From Streptomyces sp. GS7 (lineage in GTDB: Bacteria; Actinomycetota; Actinomycetes; Streptomycetales; Streptomycetaceae), in NCBI RefSeq assembly GCF_009834125.1, contig NZ_CP047146.1, forward strand, positions 8,340,501-8,404,500: a stretch of DNA of 64,000 nucleotides, read 5' to 3'. Position 1 is the stretch's first letter, and each line of letters opens with the position of its first letter. Of the stretch, positions 57,578 through 64,000 are shown one piece after another. The notes beneath the pieces were generated by a model, which saw only the letters and a program-made list of their open reading frames with translations, made no database searches and was not told the origin of the DNA. Both the position numbers and the translations under genes were made by a program.

Positions 57578-58342
57578 ATGAGCACCATCGGCGCCGGACA
57601 GACACCCGGCCCCGTACCACCTGCCCGTACGACTCCCGGCGGCGCCACGCCATCCTCCGGCCGTACGGCGCCCGGCGACGCCACCCCGCCGTCCGGCCGT
57701 TCGAGACCGACCGCCCCGGAGACCCCGGCCGCCCCGACCACCACCACGACCCCGGCGCCCGCTCGCGGCGAGCCCGCCCGCACCAAGGATGGCCCCATGC
57801 TCCAGGCAGGCCAGGCGAAGACCCCCCGCCCTCCGCAGCAGCGCGACCGCCTCCGGCCGGCCGACACCCCGGAGCTGTCCGGCCTGGGCCTGCCCGAACT
57901 CCGCGTCGTGCGCCGCGACTCCCAGCAGGAGGAGGCCGACCTCAGCTATCTGCGGCGGCTGCTCCAGGGCCGGATCGACATCCTCCGGGCGGAGATCGCC
58001 CGCCGTACGGCGCCGCACTCGCCGGTCCTCGACCGGCTCCCGGAGATCCTCACGGACGTCCCGTCGCGGCAGCGCTCGTCCGCCCGGCATGTGACGCTCG
58101 GCACCCCGCACAGCGAGGAGTACCGACGGCTGGCGGACGAGATGCTCGGCGAGGTCGAGCTGTCGGACCTCACGGCCCGTACGGACGACGAGCTGCACGA
58201 CGCCATGGGGCGGCTGATCCGCTACGAGCGGCAGATCTCGCAGCGCCGTCAGTCCCTGCAGCGCACGACCGACGATTGCAGTGCCGAAATCGCCCGCAGG
58301 TACCGTGAAGGAGAAGCGCAAGTCGACGACCTGCTGTCCTGA
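57578..58342 (+). CDS. rsiG: RsiG, c-di-GMP-binding anti-sigma factor of WhiG
   Basis: A 254-residue protein. The first ~95 residues are Pro/Thr/Ala rich and disordered. The rest is an antiparallel coiled coil carrying two copies of E(x3)S(x2)R(x3)Q(x3)D, the c-di-GMP-binding signature of RsiG. Copy one is Glu119, Ser123, Arg126, Gln130, Asp134; copy two is Glu217, Ser221, Arg224, Gln228, Asp232. RsiG bound to c-di-GMP holds the sporulation sigma factor WhiG inactive, so this gene links the second messenger to spore formation. whiG is not in the window. The long N-terminal tail is variable in the family. Confidence 0.94.
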   Translation: MSTIGAGQTPGPVPPARTTPGGATPSSGRTAPGDATPPSGRSRPTAPETPAAPTTTTTPAPARGEPARTKDGPMLQAGQAKTPRPPQQRDRLRPADTPELSGLGLPELRVVRRDSQQEEADLSYLRRLLQGRIDILRAEIARRTAPHSPVLDRLPEILTDVPSRQRSSARHVTLGTPHSEEYRRLADEMLGEVELSDLTARTDDELHDAMGRLIRYERQISQRRQSLQRTTDDCSAEIARRYREGEAQVDDLLS

Positions 58343-58391
58343 CCGGGCCAGAAGCCTCCGGGGCGCGGGTCATGTCCCCGGAAGGCCGCCG

Positions 58392-59414
58392 ATGACCTCG
58401 TCCTCGCCCACCCCGATACCCGAGCCGTCGGCCTCGCCGGAGGCGGTGCCGTCCGTGCCGTCCGCTCCGTCGGTGCCGTCTCCCGTGCTCGCCGAGGTGT
58501 TCCGCTCCGGCTTCGTCGAGGGGCGGCACCGCGGCTCGCTGGTGGTGCTGGCGGCCGACGGCAGCGTGGACTGGGCCCTCGGCGATGTCACCGCGCCCGT
58601 CTTCCCGCGCTCCACGAACAAGCCCATGCAGGCCGCGGCCATCCTGCGCGCGGGGCTCGACCTCTCCGGTGAGCGGCTCGCGCTGGCCGCCGCGAGCCAC
58701 TCCGGCGAAACGTTCCATCTCGATCTTGTGCGCAGCATGCTCGCCGAGTACGACCTCACCGCCGAGCACCTCCAGACACCGCCGGACCTGCCGCTGGATC
58801 CGGAGGAGGCGGAACACTACCTCGCGGCCGGCAACGTCCGCGACCGCCTCACGATGAACTGCTCCGGCAAGCACACCGCGATGCTCGCCGCGTGCGCGCT
58901 GAACGGCTGGCCGCTGGACACGTACCTGGAGCAGGGTCACCCGCTCCAGCAGCTGATCCTCGACGTGGTGCGCACGGCCGGCGGCGAGGATGTCGCGCAC
59001 ATCGGCACCGACGGGTGCGGGGCGCCCCTGATGTCGCTGTCGCTCACCGGTCTGGCGCGCTCGTACCGGTACTTCGTGTGCGCGGAGCCGGGGACGCCGG
59101 AGCGCCGGGTCGCCGACGCGATGCGGGCCCACCCCGAGTACGTCGCGGGGACGCGGCGGCCGGACACCTGGCTGATGCGGGCGCTGCCGGGCACCCTCTC
59201 CAAGATGGGCGCCGAGGCCGTCCAGGCGCTGGCGCTGCCCGATGGGCGGGCCCTCGCGTTCAAGATCGACGATGGTGCCACGCGCACGCTGGGGCCGGTT
59301 CTGGCCCGCGTGCTGCGCCACCTGGGGATCGACGATCCGGTGCTGTCGCGCATCGAGGACGTGCCGCTGCATGGCGGCGGCGTCCGCGTGGGGGAGATTC
59401 GCGCGGCGTTCTGA
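58392..59414 (+). CDS. asparaginase (L-asparaginase II family, thermolabile/AnsA-unrelated)
   Basis: A 340-residue protein of the PF06089-type asparaginase family (Rhizobium AnsA-like), distinct from the E. coli enzymes. Visible conserved blocks are EVFRSGFVEGRHRGSLVVL, RSTNKPMQAAAILRAG, AAASHSGETFHLDLV, MNCSGKHTAMLAACALNGWPL and HIGTDGCGAP. The first ~30 residues are a low-complexity Pro/Ser stretch. It should hydrolyse asparagine to aspartate and ammonia. GGAAGG six bases before the ATG sets the start. It lies 49 bases after rsiG on the same strand. Confidence 0.9.
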   Translation: MTSSSPTPIPEPSASPEAVPSVPSAPSVPSPVLAEVFRSGFVEGRHRGSLVVLAADGSVDWALGDVTAPVFPRSTNKPMQAAAILRAGLDLSGERLALAAASHSGETFHLDLVRSMLAEYDLTAEHLQTPPDLPLDPEEAEHYLAAGNVRDRLTMNCSGKHTAMLAACALNGWPLDTYLEQGHPLQQLILDVVRTAGGEDVAHIGTDGCGAPLMSLSLTGLARSYRYFVCAEPGTPERRVADAMRAHPEYVAGTRRPDTWLMRALPGTLSKMGAEAVQALALPDGRALAFKIDDGATRTLGPVLARVLRHLGIDDPVLSRIEDVPLHGGGVRVGEIRAAF

Positions 59415-59663
59415 GGTTCGCGGTGGGGCTCGCTCTGTGGGTGGGGCGGGCCTCGTTGCCCTGTGGGTGGGGGTGGGCCTCGCTACATCCCTCCGGCCCT
59501 GCGCCGTCGCCGGCCGGCGGACGGTGGCGCCGACCCACGGTGCCGGACGGCGTCCGTGTGCTGTGCGCAAACGGCGTTGCGTCACCGCTGCCGCAGCAAT
59601 GGTGACCTGCATAAAGTGGCGATGAGACAGCGCACCATCCACCACAGCAGGAGGCCGGCGACC

Positions 59664-60095
59664 ATGAGCGACGCGAATACCGAGCCGCAGGGGCCCGAGG
59701 CGATCGAGCACGCGCATGACCCCGAGGTGCTGCAGCTCGCGGCCAAGGTGTTCGACCTGGTGCGGCACGGCGACACCGATACCGTCGCCGCGTACGTGGA
59801 CGCGGGCGTGCCCGCCAACCTCACGAACGACAAGGGCGACTCCCTCGTGATGCTCGCCGCGTACCACGGCCACGCCGCCACCGTGGAGGCCCTGTTGCAG
59901 CGCGGCGGCGATGCCAACCGGGTCAACGACCGGGGGCAGACCCCCATCGCCGGTGCGGTGTTCAAGGGGGAGGACGAGGTCGTCAAGGTCCTGCTGGCGC
60001 ACGGTGCGGACCCGGCTGCCGGGACGCCGTCGGCGATCGAGACGGCCCGGATGTTCCAGAAGGCGGAGTTGCTGGAGCTGTTCGGCGCGGAGTGA
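59664..60095 (+). CDS. ankyrin-repeat protein
   Basis: A 143-residue cytoplasmic protein with about three ankyrin repeats. They are DLVRHGDTDTVAAYVDAGVPANLTN, GDSLVMLAAYHGHAATVEALLQRGGDANRVN, and GQTPIAGAVFKGEDEVVKVLLAHGADP. Such repeats bind partner proteins; no enzyme motif is present. AGGAGG at about 59648-59653 precedes the ATG. The partner is unknown. Confidence 0.9.
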   Translation: MSDANTEPQGPEAIEHAHDPEVLQLAAKVFDLVRHGDTDTVAAYVDAGVPANLTNDKGDSLVMLAAYHGHAATVEALLQRGGDANRVNDRGQTPIAGAVFKGEDEVVKVLLAHGADPAAGTPSAIETARMFQKAELLELFGAE

Positions 60096-60216
60096 GGGCG
60101 GGGCGGGGGTGCCGCACCCCCGCCCTTGACCTCAAGTCCAGTTGGGGTCTTAGCGTCTGGGCGTGACGCGGCGACAGCGCCGTGTGTCTCCATCCCTCCA
60201 TGACGAAGGACCCCGC

Positions 60217-60783
60217 ATGTCCGCGCCCCGCTACACCCTCGCCGTCATCGTCAGCAGCACCCGGGAAGGCCGGTTCGCCCCGGTCATTGCGAACTGGTTC
60301 ACCCGGCACGCTTCGGCCCACCCGGAGATCGACCTCGACGTCATCGACCTGGACGTCGTCCGCCCGTACGAACTCCGGCCCGGCAGCGAGGAGTTCGAGA
60401 GCTTCGCGAAGCGCGTCGAGCAGGCGGACGCCTACGTGGTGATCACCCCGGAGTACAACCACTCCTTCCCGGCGCCGCTCAAGCACGCCATCGACCTGCT
60501 GTACGCGCAGTGGCGGGCCAAGCCGGTCGGCTTCGTCTCGTACGGCGGGATCTCCGGTGGCCTGCGCGCGGTCGAGCAACTGCGCCTGGTATTCGCCGAG
60601 TTGCATGCCACAACGGTCCGCGAGACGGTCAGTTTCGTGCTCACCGCCAAGCCCTTCGACGAGGCGGGGCAGCTGCGCGACCCGGCGCCCGCGGGCCAGG
60701 CCGCCGACGCCCTGCTCCGCCAGCTGACCTGGTGGGCGGTGGCCCTCAGGGAAGCGCGTACGGTGCGCCCGTACGCCGCCTAG
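60217..60783 (+). CDS. NADPH-dependent FMN reductase
   Basis: A 188-residue flavodoxin-fold reductase. AVIVSSTREGRFAPVIANWF is the FMN phosphate loop (SSTREGR), and VVITPEYNHSFPAPLKHAIDLLYAQW is the second flavin-binding motif (PEYNHSxP). VSYGGISGGLRAVEQLR follows. Members reduce FMN, quinones or chromate. AAGGA six bases before the ATG fixes the start. Confidence 0.93.
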   Translation: MSAPRYTLAVIVSSTREGRFAPVIANWFTRHASAHPEIDLDVIDLDVVRPYELRPGSEEFESFAKRVEQADAYVVITPEYNHSFPAPLKHAIDLLYAQWRAKPVGFVSYGGISGGLRAVEQLRLVFAELHATTVRETVSFVLTAKPFDEAGQLRDPAPAGQAADALLRQLTWWAVALREARTVRPYAA

Positions 60784-61064
60784 TGCCGCGGTAGCCGTCT
60801 GCCCTCGTCGCCGTCGATCCCCCGCACGCGTTCTGCCGTCCCGTCGGCGTGGCAGCCGATCGGGGTGGGTCATCCCGGACCGGCCGACTGGCGATCCGGC
60901 GGAAGGATCACTGCTTCAGACTGCTTCGGCTTCACAGGCCGGGCAGGAGCGGAGTCGAAGACCGTTCTTCGGTACAGCCGGGCGGGGTTCTCGTGCCTGC
61001 CGTCGGCCGCAGTCTCCCGGCCCCCGCACGAGGCGGGTGCCGGGAGGGAACAGCTGCGAGAACC

Positions 61065-61364
61065 TCACAGGCCGCCGACGCCGACACCTTCGTTGCCGTT
61101 GCGGCCGAGGCCGCCGACACCGACGGTGGCGCAGGCGTCGACGCCGCCGACACCGACACCGACGTCACGGGCGCCGTCGCCGACACCGCCTACACCGACG
61201 CCGCCGCCGTGGCCGTGGCCGCAGCCGTGGCCACCGTGGCCGCCTTGCACTTGCTGGGTGACCGCAGGGGCCTGGGGCTGGTCGGGCGCGGCGTTGGCTA
61301 TACCGGCGCCCAGGAGGCCGGTGAGGGCGGTAGCGGCCAGTACCGTGGCAGTCGAGCGGAACAT
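61065..61364 (-). CDS. small secreted His- and Gly-rich protein
   Basis: A 99-residue protein that I do not recognise. A signal peptide (STATVLAATALTGLLGAGIANA) is followed by a metal-ligand-like cluster GGHGGHGCGHGHGGG near residues 41-55. Four GVGVGGV/L repeats and a second Cys follow. Gly-His-Gly clusters can bind Ni, Cu or Zn. The repeats look like a flexible or surface-coating sequence. AAAGGA seven bases before the ATG supports translation. It stands alone, with a 437-base upstream gap. Confidence 0.7.
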   Translation of the reverse strand: MFRSTATVLAATALTGLLGAGIANAAPDQPQAPAVTQQVQGGHGGHGCGHGHGGGVGVGGVGDGARDVGVGVGGVDACATVGVGGLGRNGNEGVGVGGL

Positions 61365-61801
61365 GATCAGATCCTTTCGCTTCCCCCCTTGTGTCCCGCC
61401 CATCCTCACCGCGGTCGGACGGTTCTGCCGGTCGGCGCGGGCCATCGCGGTGACGTCGCCCGGTGCCGGTTCCGACCCAGACTCTCTCTGCACCGCCCGG
61501 CGCGGGGCATGCTCAGCCGACGCTCCCGGCCGCATGCCGCGGTGCGAAACCCTCACGGAGCCGCGACGGCGACCGCACGTGGACTGGACCACCGCGATCC
61601 CCGGCCGCGGGTGCGACTCGTCCGCGGCGGTGCGCGCGGGCCCTGCGGTCACGCGCGAGAGACGCACGAGGCGTCTGACGCGCAACAGCTACAGCGCCGG
61701 CAGCCTCGGCTGCGCGCGCTCTGCCGGCGTCGATCACACATCAACCTGTCGATCGACGTGGCACTTGGAGCCCAAGGAGGCGAACGTCGCCCGACGGGGC
61801 C
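61365..61801. other. intergenic region upstream of the His/Gly-rich gene
   Basis: These 437 bases lie between two minus-strand genes. I find no supported gene, repeat or clear promoter; the control region of the secreted protein must lie here. Confidence 0.4.
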
Positions 61802-62377
61802 CTAGTCGGGCCCGACAGTGCGGTCGACCAGCGCCGCGATCAGCCCGTCGGTCTCCCCTTCCGGCACCACCCCGGGCAGCGTGAGCTGCTCCAGCATCAG
61901 TCCGGTCATCGCGAGATAGATCAGGACCACGGCCGTACGGTCGCCCGGCAGTCCGCCCTCCAGGTGGAAGCGGATGTCGTCGTCCAGCGTCTCGCGGATG
62001 ACCTGGGTCAGCGCCGTCCGCAGTTCCGGCCGCCGCGTCGCCTCCAGCCGCAGTTCCAGCATCGCCAGGTATCCGGTGCGGTTCTCGGCGACCCGGCGGT
62101 TGATCCAGCGCATCAGCTCGGCGACCAGCGCCCGGGTCGGCGGCGCCTGCATCACCGCGGTCACCTCGGCCGGATCGGGCGCGATGCGCTGGTGGATCTG
62201 CCCGGTGACCTGGGCCAGCAGATCGTCCCTGCTGGCGAAGTAGTTGGAGGCGGTGCCCACCGGCACCGCCGCTTCCGCGTCGACGGCACGGAAGGTCAGC
62301 CCCCGCGCCCCGTCCCGTGCCAGCACCTCGATCGCGGCGTCCAGCAGCGCCGTACGCCGCTGCGGGTTTCGCACCAT
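61802..62377 (-). CDS. TetR-family regulator
   Basis: A 191-residue repressor. The helix-turn-helix is RRTALLDAAIEVLARDGARGLTFRAVDAEAAVPVGTASNYFASRDDLL. The C-terminal ligand domain resembles the TetR_C_6-type group (LRLEATRRPELRTALTQVIRETLDDDI). GAGGAGG before the ATG sets the start. It is divergent from a VOC-family gene with a long palindrome between them, so it probably represses both genes. Confidence 0.92.
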   Translation of the reverse strand: MVRNPQRRTALLDAAIEVLARDGARGLTFRAVDAEAAVPVGTASNYFASRDDLLAQVTGQIHQRIAPDPAEVTAVMQAPPTRALVAELMRWINRRVAENRTGYLAMLELRLEATRRPELRTALTQVIRETLDDDIRFHLEGGLPGDRTAVVLIYLAMTGLMLEQLTLPGVVPEGETDGLIAALVDRTVGPD

Positions 62378-62424
62378 GCGGACCTCCTCTTTCCCCTTCC
62401 GGGAACTTTGCCACGCCAAAGGAC

Positions 62425-62468
62425 TTGCAACCACTACAGTCAGAGTACTACAACTGGAGTGGTCGCAA
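62425..62468. promoter_or_regulatory. 44-base palindromic operator between tetR and VOC genes
   Basis: Arms TTGCAACCACTACAGT (62425-62440) and ACTGGAGTGGTCGCAA (62453-62468) match at 14 of 16 positions. The centre contains the palindrome AGTACT (62444-62449) on the same axis. Size and symmetry suit two TetR dimers. It lies 48 bases from the regulator start and 32 from the VOC start. Confidence 0.8.
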
Positions 62469-62499
62469 TCGTGCGGCTTCCATTTCGGAGGGGACCCCC

Positions 62500-62913
62500 A
62501 TGCGTTTCACCAAACTCGGCACCGCCCTGCTCACCGACGACCTCGCCGCCAGCGTCCGCTTCTACGTCGACCACTTCGGCTTCGAGCCGCTGGTCGACCT
62601 CGGCTGGTACGCCAGCCTTCAGCACCCCCAACACCCCGACTTCGCACTGGACTTCATGGTGCGCGGCCACGAGTCCATGCCCGAGCGGTTCCGCGCGCAG
62701 GAGACCGGCGGCGTACTGCTGGGGTTCCTGGTGGCGGATGCCGCCGCCGAGGAGGCCGCACTGCGCGCCAAGGACGTCCCCATCGCCGAACCCCTGCGGG
62801 ACGAACCCTGGGGTCAGCGCCGCTTCAACGTGTGGGCCCCGGAAGGAACCCTGATCGAGGTACTCCAGACCATCGACGCCGACCCGGACTGGATGGCCGC
62901 GCAGGGACTGTAG
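62500..62913 (+). CDS. VOC-family (glyoxalase/bleomycin-resistance-like) protein
   Basis: A 137-residue protein of two beta-alpha-beta-beta-beta modules. KLGTALLTDDLAASVRFYVDHFGFEPLVDLGWYASLQHP and FNVWAPEGTLIEVLQTIDADPDWM fit a VOC dimeric metal enzyme or a drug-binding protein. Ligand residues are not certain. GGAGG lies about eight bases before the ATG. It is probably the main target of the divergent TetR regulator. Confidence 0.9.
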   Translation: MRFTKLGTALLTDDLAASVRFYVDHFGFEPLVDLGWYASLQHPQHPDFALDFMVRGHESMPERFRAQETGGVLLGFLVADAAAEEAALRAKDVPIAEPLRDEPWGQRRFNVWAPEGTLIEVLQTIDADPDWMAAQGL

Positions 62914-62963
62914 GGGCGCGCAGGGGCCGTAGGGAAGCGCAGGGGCCGTAGGCGAGCGGCCCC

Positions 62964-63380
62964 TCACGCGCCCCCTTCGGCGGGCCGCTGCTGTACCGCC
63001 CAACCGTTCCCGTCGGGGTCGCGGAAGTAGACGAACGAATTCCACGCCCCGCCGGGCCCGTCGGCCATCTCCCCGTTCTCCACGTGCTGCACGGGCCCGA
63101 CCGCCACCCCGCGCGCGATCAACTCACCCCGGGCCGCGGCCACATCGGACACCACCAGCTGCACGCCCTGCACCGACCCGGGGCTCGCCCCGGCCACACC
63201 GCTGCCGGCACCGAGGACGATCGAGCACCCGGAACCCGGCGGGGTCAGCTGCACGATGCGTACGCCGTCGCCGAGCGAGATGTCGTGGTCGACGACGAAC
63301 CCCACCTGCTCGCTGTAGAAGCGCTTCGCCCGTTCCACATCGCTCACCGGAATCGGTACCAGCTCCAGCTTCCAGTCCAT
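62964..63380 (-). CDS. VOC-family protein
   Basis: A 138-residue VOC protein. The start MDWKLELVPIPVSDVERAKRFYSEQVGFVVDHDI is typical, with VQLTPPGSGCSIVLG in the middle and SFVYFRDPDGNGWAVQQ at the end, where the last metal or ligand residue would be. It is convergent with the other VOC gene and is not a close duplicate of it. The function is unknown; family members include lactoylglutathione lyase-like and resistance proteins. Confidence 0.88.
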   Translation of the reverse strand: MDWKLELVPIPVSDVERAKRFYSEQVGFVVDHDISLGDGVRIVQLTPPGSGCSIVLGAGSGVAGASPGSVQGVQLVVSDVAAARGELIARGVAVGPVQHVENGEMADGPGGAWNSFVYFRDPDGNGWAVQQRPAEGGA

Positions 63381-63524
63381 GGTGTGCCGTCCTCCCGTTC
63401 GGTCGGGGGCTCGCAGGGGGTTGGGGTGGGACCGGCGGCCGGGGTGAGCGGCCAGGGGGTGGTGGGTCGCGGATGGTGGGTCGCGGATGGCGGCCGGCGG
63501 TCTTTCCGCACTGCGGGGGAGCCC

Positions 63525-63602
63525 GCTGCAAAGAGTTGCCACAAGGAGTCGCTGCGGAGAGTCGCTGCCAGGAGTCGCCGCAGAGAGCTGTTGCAAAGAG
63601 TT
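63525..63602. repeat. six tandem 13-base imperfect repeats
   Basis: Exactly six head-to-tail units fill 78 bases: GCTGCAAAGAGTT, GCCACAAGGAGTC, GCTGCGGAGAGTC, GCTGCCAGGAGTC, GCCGCAGAGAGCT, GTTGCAAAGAGTT. The consensus is about GCTGCAAGGAGTC. They lie upstream of a TetR gene and belong to no supported gene. Just before them, GGTGGGTCGCGGAT occurs twice in tandem near 63457-63489. Confidence 0.75.
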
Positions 63603-63640
63603 TAGGGATGCCTGCGGGCGTACGCCTGTTGCGCGAACCC

Positions 63641-63670
63641 TTGACGGAGTGAGCACTCACTCCGTACCGT
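63641..63670 (+). promoter_or_regulatory. promoter with embedded palindromic operator
   Basis: TTGACG (63641-63646) and TACCGT (63665-63670) are 18 bases apart. Almost the whole spacer is the perfect palindrome GGAGTGAG-CA-CTCACTCC (63646-63663). A repressor bound here would block RNA polymerase. The downstream TetR gene is the obvious candidate for self-control. Its ATG is 13 bases past the start of the -10 box, consistent with a leaderless transcript. Confidence 0.75.
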
Positions 63671-63677
63671 GGGGCGC

Positions 63678-64000
63678 ATGACACCACCCACAGCTCCCCA
63701 GGAGTCCCCTGCGCCCCGACGCCGTGCCCCGGGCATGAACGTCGAGCAGCGCCGGGCCATGATCGTCGCGGCGACGCTGCCCCTCGTCGCGGAGTTCGGT
63801 GCGGCGGTCACCACCAGCCAGATCGCCCGCGCCGCCGGTATCGGCGAGGCGACCATCTTCCGCGCGTTCAAGGACAAGGACGAAGTGTTGGACGCCTGCG
63901 TGGCAGAGGCCGTCGGCACGGAACACGTGCTGCGCGAGCTGGCCTCCATCCCCCTCGACGAACCGCTGGACGCACGGCTCACCGAAGCCGCCGAGGCGCT
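63678..64000 (+). CDS. TetR-family regulator, cut by the window end
   Basis: The first 107 codons are present. After a ~20-residue Pro/Arg-rich tail, the helix-turn-helix is RRAMIVAATLPLVAEFGAAVTTSQIARAAGIGEATIFRAFKDKDEVLDACV. The ligand domain continues beyond the window. No ribosome site precedes the ATG. The upstream operator palindrome suggests autoregulation. Confidence 0.9.
   Translation, partial: MTPPTAPQESPAPRRRAPGMNVEQRRAMIVAATLPLVAEFGAAVTTSQIARAAGIGEATIFRAFKDKDEVLDACVAEAVGTEHVLRELASIPLDEPLDARLTEAAEA

Noticed and set aside
60849..61805. Long open frame on the plus strand rich in Ala, Asp and Thr
   Set aside because: It is the antisense reading of the Gly-rich secreted protein gene, whose GVGVGG codons make the opposite strand open. 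It has no ribosome site or domain.
63525..63602. Possible CRISPR array
   Set aside because: Repeats are 13 bases, contiguous and without spacers, and no cas genes are present.

Overview
This window looks like a stretch of a Streptomyces chromosome. The evidence is very high G+C with strong third-position bias, two mycothiol-synthesis genes (mshA, mshD), and recognisable actinobacterial regulators: PhoR-PhoP with PhoU, the orphan nitrogen regulator GlnR, a Nur-like Fur protein, and RsiG, the c-di-GMP-dependent anti-sigma factor of WhiG. From memory, the gene content matches the S. coelicolor region around phoRP, mshA, ppk, glnR and nur, with local rearrangements. Most of the window is core genome. 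I see no CRISPR array, no tRNA or rRNA gene and no prophage.

Layout. 1-0.5 kb: short repeats and a terminator-like hairpin. 0.5-9 kb: a secreted protein, a sugar-nucleotide transferase, a DoxX membrane protein, rlmB, cysS, an F420/flavin-type oxidoreductase, ispF-ispD and carD. 9-15 kb: a secreted lipoprotein, phoP-phoR facing phoU across two PHO-box arrays, an eight-cysteine mini-protein, and gpmA. 15-27 kb: an MFS exporter, a secreted lipase-like hydrolase, mshA-ybjN, a methyltransferase, an XRE regulator facing an aldo/keto reductase, then NUDIX, CHAD and ppk (polyphosphate). 27-30 kb: an acetyltransferase, an IS200/IS605 element with an amber-stopped tnpA and an apparently intact tnpB, and mshD. 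30.8-32.9 kb: a compact type VII secretion-type cassette (EspC-like protein, WXG100-like protein, two duplicated small membrane proteins). 33-41 kb: an NmrA-like protein, a DUF2993 protein, an MprAB-like two-component system next to an HtrA-type protease, a LacI regulator and glnR. 41.6-46 kb: a decayed alpha/beta hydrolase and an asymmetric ABC exporter pair. 46-51.6 kb: MoaD-like protein, membrane protein, DUF2993 protein and a sulfur operon (leader peptide, rhodanese, DUF1416), then DUF3099, DsrE and a 33-residue membrane peptide. 51.6-57.4 kb: nitrobindin-like protein, cobalamin riboswitch, three-gene ABC importer, nur, ygfZ, dtd. 57.5-64 kb: rsiG, asparaginase, ankyrin protein, FMN reductase, a His/Gly-rich secreted protein, and TetR regulators with VOC proteins.

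How the genes work together. PhoR-PhoP, PhoU, ppk and CHAD form a phosphate/polyphosphate theme. mshA, mshD, cysS, the rhodanese operon, DsrE and MoaD touch thiol and sulfur chemistry. GlnR and asparaginase touch nitrogen supply. The MprAB-like pair with HtrA is a probable envelope-stress unit.

Across the window many genes lack a Shine-Dalgarno sequence and instead carry a TANNNT box 12-13 bases upstream of the start codon. These are probably leaderless transcripts, and the boxes settle several start codons. All functions are inferred from sequence reading alone. No database search was run.
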